This document shows positions 23,127 to 35,200 of a stretch of DNA of 64,000 bases, piece after piece. The notes below the pieces were generated by a model. It searched no databases, had not been told where the DNA came from, and was given only the letters and a program-made list of their open reading frames with translations. The stretch is from Kalaharituber pfeilii (lineage: Eukaryota; Ascomycota; Pezizomycetes; Pezizales; Pezizaceae), in contig WHUZ01000009.1 in assembly GCA_015179045.1 (NCBI GenBank), positions 186,001 to 250,000 on the forward strand. Reading direction: 5' to 3'. A program made the translations under genes and the position numbers. How positions within the stretch are numbered: position 1 is the first letter of the stretch; every line of letters starts with the position of its first letter.

Positions 23127-24252
23127 CTACTCTCTGCTAATCCAGCCAAATACACCTCCGGTTAATAAAGTAGCCAGGACCCAGACGCCTCCAACCACTG
23201 CTGCCCCTTCCAGACTTCCTCCCTTCGTGATACCCGCAAGTCTCACCAAAGCATCCGCACCCATATACCCCGCTATCCACGAAGTCCTTTTAATAACAGT
23301 TTGCGCTCTGGGTCCAAACCAGTTCCAAATCCTTTTCACCAAGCCGTGAGACCCTGCATCACCTCCTCTAGAAACTGGCCGCGTCTTTAGTGCCTGCTTG
23401 AAAATCAAGTCTGCAACTGCAAAGCCAACCGGCAGCGCAAGGCCCCAAGAAGCCGGGGTAGGATGATACACACGTTCGACACTTTCCACCAGTCCCGCGG
23501 ACTTCGCACCAATGGAGGGGAAGTACGTGACAATCAATCTTGTAAGGAAAGTTTTCAAAGAGCTGTACATCACGCTGGCATAAATGCTGCCCGCTAGCAA
23601 TCCCGTAGAGATATATGTAGACCTATCTACCTTGGTGCGTTTGTGATGCTTCTTATGGTGATCGCTTGGCCCCGCAATCTTCGACCGAATGAGATACATT
23701 GGCAAAGTGATACTGAGTGTAGAAATCGCAACCGTAGACGCGTGCGCGTACCCGGAGAGCGATGGATGGAATGTTGCTAGAAAATGGGTAGTCGGCGCCA
23801 GTGACAGGAATGTCAAAAGGGCGGACTCAGTTGCTACAACTAACTGTCAGTCACAGCGCATCGAAGAGTGTTTTATCTCGTGTTTCCTCACCGCCAAAGC
23901 CACCCCACCATATTCCCCATGCCTTCAGAAGTCTCCATCCAGGCACAATATACCACCAGTACTCATCTGGCGCCTCCTTCTGAACTGTCCCAAGTTCGTC
24001 TCCGATGTATTGAGCGGCAAGCGCCGTTAGCCCACTCGAGATCGACACGTTGAGAAAGAGAAGAAGCAGTGGGTTCAGGATATGCGACGGTATCCAAGGG
24101 AAACCGCGACTTGGAGCGGGAGGCTGTGGGTCTGACTCTGGCTCCAGCTCTGGCTGTGGTTCCGGATCTCGTTCTGGCGCTGGTGCATGGTGCGTAATTT
24201 CACTTTTTGTGGGTACACCGCGACCTGTTCTCTCACGTTTGACTGGCGGCAT
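23127..24252 (-). CDS. unknown multi-span membrane protein
   Basis: Two exons, 23892-24252 and 23127-23833, with a 58-bp intron (GTGAGG to TTGTAG), give 355 aa. The ATG at 24252 gives MPPVKRERTGRG. The N-terminal 50 residues are Pro/Glu-rich (alternating PE/EP pairs) and probably disordered and cytosolic. About seven hydrophobic segments follow, for example ILNPLLLLFLNVSISSGL, ALLTFLSLAPTTHFLATF, WGLALPVGFAVADLIF and GAAVVGGVWVLATLLTGG. A basic KKHHKRTK loop lies between them. I recognise no transporter or enzyme signature. The in-frame splice and sustained hydrophobic pattern on both sides of the intron support a real gene. It may be a lineage-restricted fungal protein. Confidence 0.82.
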
Positions 24253-27200
24253 ATTTATCAAATTCGTCAGTTGGTAGGTTTATCCAAAGCGTTTGTGGTG
24301 ATTGCGGAGCAGTTTTGTTTCGCGTTGTAGTGAAGTGATGATTCGAGATGGCCATGTTGCGTTCGAGACAAACAAGGACATCGTTGCCAAGAACGATGAG
24401 GTAGCCTTGTGTTCCAGAACAGTAAGCGATCTGCTCGAGTGCCTAATCAGGCAGTGTCCAAACATGGAACGTAGTCCTTTCGAGTGACTGGGAACGATAC
24501 CAGACCGCGATGCTTGCCACAAGCAGCCTGTGGACTCTCATCTTTAATGTCTAGTCATTAAGCTTCTACAGCGCAGGCCATAAGGCATACAATTATTTGT
24601 ATAGAAAACCAAGTGACCCTGAACCCGTAGGATGTCAATGAGATTCGCTCCAGAAAACACTATAGCAGCATTTTTGCATTCATAGCACAAAGAAAATTGA
24701 TTAACAAATCCTATGAGCAATTTTCATTACAAACATTATAACCGGCCCATTTATTCTTTTCAGAGATTCCATTTGACCGCTGCCAGAGATCTATCGTCCA
24801 GTCGGCTCGACTCCCTCAAGTCCCCTCAGAGCTCATTAACATACATACGGTTGTCCTGATCACAGTGGCCCATTGGACTCAACTCCTTGAATCTCAGTTT
24901 CACATCATCCAGGAAGAATGGATGACTAGCAGAGTCTTGATGATTGCCACTGGGAATAACGATAAATTCTAATTTCGTAAGAGGTTCGAAGCCCAAATCA
25001 ATCAAATAAGGACATCTGAGAGTGGATTGGTAAACATGGGAATAGTATCGAGTACCATTTTGTCGACGAGCACTGGGCGCGTAGGATTGCTTATATGCAA
25101 CAATGACTGCTACTTTGAGGTCATAAGAGCTTGATGCCTTAAAAAAAACACGTCAAATACTCGAATCGACCTCTTGGTGCCTTTATTATCGATAGAATCC
25201 AAGGATTCATGACGCCATCAGGACACTCTTGATAAATATGTGAGAAGTCAGTTTCTATATTGCAATATACCATGACGATTCACTTCCTACAAGAATCCCC
25301 AACACTCTTGTTGTAAGCATAGGGGGGATTCGGGTGAGATGTTGCATAATTCTGAGGAGGAAAAGTTTGTACGGTTTCATTTAACGTTCTAAAACGGCAT
25401 GACCGTTCTGTAATGAGCATGTAAGTTTCATCAGCCTTTCGTACTATCCTCCGCTGAGTAAAGAATGAGAAATGGAAGTGTTCTTACTGAGATTGGCATA
25501 ACCATCTAGAAAAACATTTTGCCGTTGGTTCGGACCTCATCAAACTAGCCCATGAGATGTAAGAGAAACCGTCCGCAAAAATTTTCAGCATCTACTTACA
25601 TTCAAGGTAACCTCGTCCTCATCAATAATCTCAAAGCAAGTATATATCACCAAGAAGTTTGCTTCCATCAAGAAGATATAGCTGATCATGAACGTTACGA
25701 GGATAGGGACTTTGAAGTGGCATAAGAGAATGGGTAGGGTCTAGCATGTTGGTCTGGGTATGCTTAGGTTGATGAAGCTCACGAATAACATGTCCTGAGG
25801 CATAGTTCATCAGAACGAGGAAAGTAATAAAAGGATTGGATGCATTATGAAGTGGTAGCTTAAGCGGAACAGAAGTTTAAAAAATTCAAAGCTGTGAGTT
25901 TGAGGACTGAAGCTGTGAGCCACCTAAGGTATCTGAGAGAGAGGAAAGGAGAGATGGTGAAGGTTTGGAGATCGAAGAAAGAAGATTTTATGCGTTCCCT
26001 GTCTCTCACAAAGCGTCTGCTACTTTGCCTGTCCTGCTGTAGCCTCGCCCCCAGGCCCTGTTGCGACTTCCAACGCAATCTAGGTACATGTCTGTCGAGA
26101 AAGGTGTAATAGCCGTCCTAAGTAGTTGCTACATATTGGGTAACTTCAGATTTAGCAGTATCTGTGGCGGCCAAGCTACTTCTAGTCTGTGCCAATCAGA
26201 CTAGGATATAGTTTATTTAATATGGCTAGCACGTGGATTTAGCACTGCCGCAGTCATTGCAGCGACGTCATACCAGAGGTATATTCGTATTTCCTACTTC
26301 TAAATGTCAACATACGAATACACCATATTTACAAATAATAGTCTAAACACGGGAACACATATTTGCTATTTTTGGCGATATCAATGTGCTTACCTACATG
26401 TAAGACACTATTGCAGTCTTTCGAGACATGAAGCCAGACTAGGGCAATCGGCATAAATACCAAGTTCTTACCTGTAGAAAGTATTTACGCTGTAAAACAA
26501 GGATGGCTACGAGATCAATTGTATGATTGCTGCAGGAGACTATGGAACTTCATTCCATACTATTCTGTGCATGTATATAATAGACATAGTATTATATCCT
26601 ATGTATAATCCGTAATTGATGAGACCATCACTGACGTAGCTAAGTTTAGATACTACAAGGTAAGCTTCGGTGCCTTAAAAAATTGCCGACAGATAAACTC
26701 GAAATGTAGGACTAGTAACTAGGGAGTCCCATGTAGGTAACAAGAGTATTACGCAGGAATCGGACTATTACGAAGTTGAGGGTCTGAGCTGTAGCGAGAA
26801 TGTTTAACATTCGTCTTTCGTAGAGCGTTGTGCTTCGATCAAAGTACTAGGACTAGCTGGTTGTGCTGTCATCACCATATGCTTCACCTCAAGGTCGTTA
26901 TCCGTACCGTATATGTACTCGAGACGTTTAAATCTCGTGTCTCAGAAGCGGGCTCTGGGCCAATTGAGTGACGCTTGCAGTCCCAAGCCAGTGTTTTTAA
27001 TATGCAGGGATGCCATAGTTCGCAATACCCCAACACAATCCCTAATTTGCAAGTAATCAAATATCGAGTTGCTGAAACTGAACACTATATACGTAGATTT
27101 ATCGGAACTTTGAGACCACTTCCAACATTATCTAGGATTTTGACAGCTGGCAAGTGAACGTAAAGACAGTTTTGCGTATTTTGCATATGATCAATATGAC

Positions 27201-28486
27201 TGGACAGATTGCCCAGGATACCATCTTATAGTCTTATAACACCATTTGTTATAGAATATAGCTATACTTCATGTTTGGTGACGGCGTTCAAGCTCCAGTT
27301 GAATCTGATGACCTTAAGCAAGTTCGCAAAAGTCAAGTGCCGTTAGTGCTGCTAGGAGAGTTGCACATGCGTATATTCCATATGTGTATGTTGCGGAGCT
27401 ATTCCCCCACGCGGAATCCCGGTTTAGGGGGATGCATATGGAGAAAAGCGTCAAATCCTCTGCTCCATGAATTGCAGTTTTGAAGGTGAACCCAGCGAAC
27501 TGGTACGATACAGTCCAGTGTAAAGTTTCCGTAGTCGAGCTCGCCGTGTACCTTCCAAACCAGGGCAAGAAATTCATTACTCAGATTAACGTGATGCAAG
27601 CAAGCATGAAGATACGTGAGCAGAACTTATAGCCGATCTTACCAAGCATGAGCATGCAATAGTCTACTGAGGTAGGTATATCTTGGCGCTTATGCAACGG
27701 CCCTTTGAATCTGTCAAGTCGGACAACTTAACTGCTCTGCTCCCATTGATGGATTTCTCGTTGCGAAGTAAAACCGGCGCTCGCATGCGGTCCGCGGCAT
27801 CTACCGCCCCGAAATGTCAGCCAAGAGCCCCGAGAACGGTCGAGTGGTCGGGGGCGGGGTGCGCCGTCTGGGGCGTCGGTCGAGCTGCGGTGGAACGCTT
27901 GAGTTTAAACTTGCCGCATCGCATTTGCGCACCTAGTCGCATGCCAGCATTGCACCCCCTGGCCAGAACTCCGTGCTTCTCCCCTCCCCCCTCCCCCCTC
28001 GCTCCTCCCCCGCCCCCACCAAGCTTAACCTAAGGCGCGAGAAGGCGCGGTTCGTGCAGGGGCGAGCGTACCATTCTGCCCTCGAGTATGGGAAGGAGGG
28101 AGTATGAATGATATGGGGCAGCAGAGGCTTGCTCCCTGCTCCCTGCAGACCCCACTGGCTCTGACCATGAGCTGTGTATGCTTGCTCTTGCAGGCCCGCC
28201 CCCCTCCCACCCACCCCCCATTTTCCGCGCTGGCCTACGACGCATTCGGGCACGCCTCGGGTTCCAGAACAATATGCTAGTTCCCCGGCCGAAGCAGTCT
28301 GCCTCTGAAGTCCTAGAATTCCTAGGCGTGCCTTAGAACGCCAGTCGTTCCAAACGTTGCACATTGCTGCCCCGTCCTCAACCCACCAAGCGATCTCCCA
28401 ATCACTCACACTCTCAGCAGCCTTTCATCGCACGCGCATCGCTAATTTCACCGTGTCTAATTCGGATAGGACTTGTTCTCAATATC
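24253..28486. other. gene-free 4.2-kb region ending in a GC island
   Basis: 24.3-27.7 kb is AT-rich with only short scattered frames and no recognisable coding or transposon signature. 27770-28260 switches to GC-rich sequence just ahead of the second zinc-cluster gene. It may be decayed repeat DNA plus a long upstream control region. Confidence 0.55.
28199..28219 (-). promoter_or_regulatory. C-rich tract, potential G-quadruplex on the minus strand
   Basis: Runs of 6, 3, 3 and 6 C separated by single bases, about 270 bp before the start codon at 28487. Same strand sense and similar position as the tract upstream of the first zinc-cluster gene. Role is inference. Confidence 0.4.
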
Positions 28487-31400
28487 ATGAATCAACCAAA
28501 CAATATTATTCCGATGGGAGTACGCGGGCCAATGAAGCGAAGTCCCGAAAGTCAAAATGAAAATCAATCATATCCAAGTTATGGCCAGGCGACTTCAGCG
28601 GCCCCGACCATGTCAGAATACGGCTTTCCGCCCATGCCGGAACATCTGTCGGAGGGGGAGAAACGACAACCAAGGAGTCTGGAGGAATTCGACACAAGGG
28701 ATGTTCGTAGGAGGAGAACAAGTGATAGCGGGCCCAATTCGCCATCTACATCTCATCTTCCGTCAGGATTATCCCCGGCTCCCATGGATGAAAGAAAATG
28801 CGGGCGAAGTGGTGTACAAAATGCAATGACAAGCAATAGCGCTGGGTCTGGTGGGAAGGCAAACAGGAACAACCTCAGTCGAGGTGTAAATAATCCCTCC
28901 ATTAGAGGAGGAAAAGGCACTGGGAATCCCCAACCTCAAGGGAGCGTAACTGTTAAGATAGAAAGTAACATGGCACCTATGAGTGATGGTATTGGAGAGG
29001 ATAGAGGGACAAGCCAACATCTGGCTCAGTCAGTGCCGCAATTTGCTCGACCAACATTATCACCTGTTGCGCCTTCTAGTCTGATGGAATACCGTATGAG
29101 TACACAGGAGAACCCAGTAGATATACTTCCAAACGGTCCACAAGAGGGTAGAATGAAGATGAAAGACAATAGAAACTCAACGCCACAATGGAGCGAGACG
29201 AAAACGAAGGTACAACGAGCTCTTACAATGTGAAGGCGCCCCATACTAATGAGCTAAATAAAATGTAGGCTGGGAAGGAAAGAAAACGACTTCCACTGGC
29301 GTGTATTGCCTGCCGCAGGAAGAAAATTAGGTGCTCTGGGGAGAAGCCAGCTTGTCGCCACTGTCTGAGATCAAGAGTACCTTGTGTCTATAAGCAATCC
29401 GCAAGGAAAGCAGCACCAAGGACGGATTACATGGCCATGCTGGACCGTAGGTTGAAAAAAATGGAAGAGAGATTGATAAAATGCATGCCCAAAGAAGAAG
29501 CTAGTGCTGTAGTTGCCCTTACTGGACGATCTGTTGTCAAGCCTACAGCCTCAGTGTACACGAAGAAGCGAACAGTGGATGAGGCATTTGCTGGTAAGGA
29601 ACCTGAAGAATGGTGCAAAAGACCGTCAGCGAAAGCTGCCAAAAGTAATGACACCGAGAAAAACGTGGTCTGTCAGGGAGCTCAGATGGATCAGATTGAT
29701 GATGGGTCCAGTGCCTTACCGCCATTGGAGCTCCAGATACATCTAGCTGAGGTCTATTTTGAGTATCTTTATGGACAAGCTTATTTTCTTCTTCACAAGC
29801 CATCATTCATGAGACGGTTACGGTAAGTATATACAACGGCTACTGTGCGAATTGAGCCGTGGCTAACCCAATCAATATTCCTAGAGAGGGTAAAGTGCCA
29901 CCAGTATTGGTCCTTTCAGTGTGTGCAGTCTCAGCACGATTCTCGAATGATCCAGCTGTGCAGCACACGCCTCGCTATAACGCGGGCAAAGCATTTGCCG
30001 CTGAAGCGACGCGTATTGTTCTTGCAAATTTCGACAACCCTAATATGACAATTCTCACCTCACTACTACTTCTTGGTCTCCATGAATTTGGCACCATGCA
30101 AGGCGGGAAGAGCTGGTCATTTGGTGGAATGGCTACCAGAATAGCGTATGCACTGTCCCTGCATAAAGAGCCTGAAGACTTATTTGCCAAAGGGACTTCA
30201 AGTGATCCACCTGGGGAGACAAACCCACCATATTTTGCATTCATGAATAAAGAATTACGGCGTCGTGTGATGTGGGCATGCTTCACTATGGATCGCTTCA
30301 ATTCATCCGGAACACAACGGCTTGGCATGATAATTGAGTCGGACATCGAAATCCAGCTGCCTATGATAGACAAGGATTTGGATATGGGCCACGAAAAGGT
30401 GACTGAAAGATTAGATGGATCTGTTCCAAATGTTAATGGTAATAATAAAATCAACGCTCGAGATAATATGGGGGTTGCTGCATACATGATTAGGGTGATA
30501 GCGCTATTTGGCCGGGTTAGCAAATACTTAAATTTGGTACGTTACCCTGAACTTCCCATCCTCACTTTGGATTGCCAATTTTGTTTTGATAACATATGAA
30601 CTATAGGGCGGAAAGGATAAGGATATTTTTTCTCGAAGTAATCCAGAATCCCAATTTGCAAAATTGAACCAGCAAGTTCTGAAGTTCCTTGAAGACCTGC
30701 CTGAGAGATTGCAGTACACAGAGCAGAACTTGGAGACTCATGCAGAACTTGCTCTAGCAAATCAGTTCCTATTCATCCACATTGCATACCACCATGTTAG
30801 ACTTTTTCTGCACCAGTATGCATTGCCATCGAATCCACATGACGAACCCCAAAAACTGAATCCTGAAGAATCCAAATCTGCGGAAATAGCCGTAGATGCG
30901 GCAAGCCAAATATCGTTAATGTTGGCGAAGGTAGCAGATAATGGGTACAGGCTGGTAGCTCCTTTCATGGGCTACTGTGCTTTTACTTCTGGCAACGTCC
31001 ACCTAGTTCGTGCCTTCACAAAAGATAAGGCAATTCAAGAAGTGGCAAAGCAACATTTAAGTGTCAATATGAATTTCTTGGATCAAATGAAAAATTTTTG
31101 GGGTTTATTTTCTCATATCAACGAAACGATTAAACGGCAGTATAAACAATATAATGAGGCTATGGTCAAAGGCAACGTCAGCCCCACGGCCACCCAAGTA
31201 TTGCAATACGGGGATTGGTTCACCAAGTACCCTCGAGGCAGTTCGGGTCAAAATTCAGACACGGAACCAGATGAGGCAAACAAAAAGGCGGTTGCACCTT
31301 CATTGAGATCAGTTCCTAAAACACGTGTTGGAGAATCAGCACTCAACTTCCGTTTAGATCTTCTGACCGCCGAGGAATACTTTCAAAGATATGGCTCCGC

Positions 31401-32217
31401 ATCGAAAGCTAAACCAGCACCGCCAATACTTAAGCCAATAAGCCAACAACGGCATACTCCTACGGGACCCATAGCTGCACTCACTCCACAGCCATCTGTA
31501 GAGACTTCCCAAACAGCACCTCCTCCTCCTCCACCACCAACACCACCGCCGCCGCCGCCGCCACCACCACCACCACCACCTCCTCCTCCTCCTCCACTGA
31601 TGAATAGCAAGCCCGACTTGGTTTCAGCCCAGGTCCTTCCCGCATCTACAGTACCTGCTGCGTCACCTATTGTCTCATCACCAAATGTTGCAGGCCTGGA
31701 TGGAAAGCTGGATCCGCAATTACTCAATTCGATGCCAACATCTTCACACCCTATTCTCAAACCCCTAGATACCTTTTCTACATACGCAGAACAGCATCAC
31801 ACTCCCCACACAGCTGCATTATCACATTTCTCGGCAAGCATGCAGAATATGTCCCCGTCCCCGTCAATATCTCCTCCATACCAAGCATTTGGTCCTCAAA
31901 TGTTGTCTTGCCCGGATAATAGCCCCGGAGTGGTCGGGCCCCATTTGTCTCACCATCCACAGAGTCCATCACAATACCTTTACTCGTACTCATCGGTCAC
32001 TGGTCCATCATTAGCCGCATCATCTACACCTTTAACTGGAGGGGGTTTGTGGGGCTATGATAGCTCAGCTGCAGCAATGCTAAACCCTTATGACAATAGT
32101 TCTGCATGGTTCATGCCGTTTAACCTCGATGCATCAGGGGGTTACGGTGGGCCATCTGCAGACGATGAGATGAGCTTGGGCGGCTACATGCATCACCTTC
32201 ACCAGCGATTCTCGTAG
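28487..32217 (+). CDS. Zn2Cys6 transcription factor, possibly CLR-1/ClrA-like, with polyproline tract
   Basis: Nuclear zinc-cluster regulator. Exons 28487-29209, 29269-29822, 29885-30536, 30607-32217 (introns 59, 62, 70 bp) give 1179 aa, all in frame. The zinc cluster sits unusually far in, after a 241-residue disordered N-terminus: Cys 253, 256, 263, 270, 273 and 280 with exact X2-X6-X6-X2-X6 spacing, preceded by ERKRLPLACIACRRKK. The following RKAAPRTDYMAMLDRRLKKM is the linker and coiled-coil region. The fungal_trans middle region includes FHIHAYH-like helices around LFIHIAYHHVRLFLHQY and LRRRVMWACFTMDRF. The C-terminal quarter has a polyproline tract (31519-31596) and Ser/Pro/Tyr-rich sequence. 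From memory the cluster resembles CLR-1/ClrA cellulose-response regulators; that assignment is uncertain. It stands alone between very long non-coding flanks. Confidence 0.93.
31519..31596 (+). repeat. proline-coding trinucleotide repeat
   Basis: Successive blocks of CCT, CCA, CCG, CCA and CCT codons, broken once by ACA, encode more than 20 prolines in the zinc-cluster protein. Separate blocks of pure codons suggest repeated local expansions. Confidence 0.85.
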
Positions 32218-35200
32218 ACAACAACGACCAACCGGATCGCCATTGAAGCATTGTGAACAGTGCTGGAATTGGGTTGTGGTGAAACCTTAGATCAGCAGTG
32301 GGATTGGGCTCGATAAGCTTGGATTCTGCGGCCCATCCAAATACGAACGATTCAGCAGGTTGAATGTGGGGCCAGGGCCTTGAAGGGGGGAGGTTGCGTG
32401 ATGGGGGGGTTATGTTTAAGATTGCTGATTTTTGTTGATCATTTCTACGTTCCTTTTGCTAATTGGACCACCTAATGACAAGCGATGGCGGCATGCGGGT
32501 AAAAATGTTATCGGAGCAAGATATCAACAAGTTCTCAACTCTCTCATCTCATTTTTACGGCTTATAATCTCTTATTGGATCCTGCTGGTTTACTGTGTAA
32601 CTCCAGCAAGATATCCCGCTAAATCAGGTGACCCAGTGTGCATAGGCTCGCTGCATTAGCTCCAGATCTATCCTGGTTACCCTCCTCTTTGTGCCTGCCG
32701 AATGGCGGATGGATATTACGGTAAATGATGGAGGAGCGGGGGTCAGCTAGCTAGGGTTCTAAGGTGGGAGGGAGGGAGGGGGGAGGGAGGGGCATGTAGG
32801 GAGGGGCAGATTTTTGTTTCCAATATTTGATTTCACTTTTCTGCCATAGTCTTGATTTTGGGGGGTTATATGAAAGATAGGCATTCATTTCAGGATTTCA
32901 GGGATGGCGTGTGTGTGTGTGTGCTTATGATGCTCTTCTAGGTTCATCGCGAGAGAAAGCTCTTTTGCAGTATTTTATTTATTTTATTTTTATTTTTATT
33001 TTTATTTTTATTTTTTTTGCTTTTTTTTTTTAGAGAATATTTCCCTCGATTTGCTTTGTTTTATCGCTGTTTTCGTGAGTTATGCATCACGGTTGATCTT
33101 AGCCTGCTCTAAATGTAAAACCAGTGCTCTCTTGCCTTGCACTTGGAACTCTTCAGGTCCCCTCTTCCCCTCTACAGCTTGAGCGTTTGAGCGGGTTACT
33201 CCTCTGGCAGATCTCCTGCTGCGTATTTTTCATTTCATTCACCTTCATATACTTGACGTATACAGTCAATTACAAAACGCCCACCACCAACCAGTGCCTC
33301 CTGCTGCTGATCTAAGGTGCTTTGCCTCTGATGCCCAACCAGACTATAGCTATTGCCTCTGCCGCTAGGGAAGGGTTTGGTGTCTGCCTTTGCCTATCTC
33401 CTGACTTTTCCCTGATCTTACTTACCTACAGAGGCCATACAACATCCTTCTCATCTTGTACACAGACCGGGCTGACCTGCACCAGAGCCGACCTAAGAGC
33501 GTACACTCGCGTATTCGCTCCTCAGGTCCTAAGCTCATATCATTTGATCGCCGGGTCTTCTCAAATCGGCTAGAGAGCAATGCCCGGCGGTGTTTTTGCC
33601 ATCATTCAATCTTTGCTCGTGATTTCACCGTTCCACATTTCCTGTCACCACGAACTTCATCCATACCTACTTCCTCTTGGTAGAGTAGCTTACCTGCAGC
33701 CTACAAATTTAGCACTCTCACAAATACCCATATCCATACCCATACCTCGTTAATAGCCTAACTACCTAACTATCCTACCTTTTTCATCACTTCTTGCAGC
33801 TGTTAGCCAGAGCTCCGTTCTGTCTCCAATCTCATGCTTCATGTCATGCATGTCTGTTCATCACTTCATTTCATTTGCCTTCTTTCTCTCGGCGTGGGAA
33901 CCTAGTACTACCATGATCTAACAGCTGCCCGCAGTAATACAGCTTTACAGCCTGCATATCTTACATGGAGATCCGAAAAGGGAACCAACCATCGATATTT
34001 CCATAAGGCATCAATATGAAATGAAACGAAACACCCAGGGGTGGGGTAGAATCATTCTTCTGGTGAAAAATCCAGCTCCTCACTGCAACCTTTGATGTTA
34101 AGTTATTCTGTTACAGTTCCTGTTATAATCAGGGAGTTAAGTAAAAGCCTCCGGGTGTGTGTTGGGGGGAAGAGGGGCTAGTGCGGGGTTTCATCCGGGC
34201 ATTTCCATCCAACCTTCTTGCACAACTTGATATCTACTGCATGGGAGTCTATGTGGGGGCACCTTTTTCAAGTCACAGACGCGTAGATAGGGCTACCTAG
34301 GCACGAGCTGTCACTAACATACATGATCGATGCTGAAATTGTTATTCTAGGAATATGCCAGAGGAAAACGAAAAAAAAAGGTCGTCGCAATAAAGCGATT
34401 ATAATTGCGACGGACGGTTGGATTGTCGATGAGCCAACTAATTCCCAGGTCAGGGAATATGGTGTATACAACATGCACGAGATTAGCTTGACACATTATA
34501 AACATGTTGGCACATTTTTCTCTATATCAACTGCTCTACAGGGAAAGTTTATTCCCTAGGCTTGATTGTCAGAAAAAATATGCTCATACGACCTGATAAG
34601 TGCTTGAAATTGTCAAACTATACTCCGGCGTCTGTCGCCGATCCTTAGATCAAAACTTCATACAGTTTCCCTTACAGCTATTGACCAAATTTTCGTATCA
34701 TAGGTCCGCTCCCTAGCCATGACGACCGTTAGTTGCCCCAACAATACGGATTAAACCCAATCAGCACATTCAGCTATGTGAATTTGCACCTTTTACCTGA
34801 CCTACATAATTAAGTCGCGACCCTGGCACAGCCATGGCCACCCTCTTTTACTTCTCCGCTTTGGATGATAGTCTGACCAATTCATGTCTAAGCGAACCTC
34901 GGTCACCGTCATCAGTAGAGGCACGATCGTATCGGTGGACTATCATAGCCTGGAACTATCAAGACTGTCGTATTCTCATTTTTATACCCCGAGTTGAGTT
35001 TCATCTGCACTCTACACTAGGCCAGTACCAGGCATTGTGCGCATTTGATTTAATTTCTCTTGATTTGACTTAATTTGACTTGACTTGATTTCATTTGATC
35101 AAGTTTCAGCGGAAAATACCAGTTTCCATCTGGCATATACTTCCAGCTATACAATTCGTTCATTCGGATATACTCTACCGGAGAGCTCCGTATCACCAGC

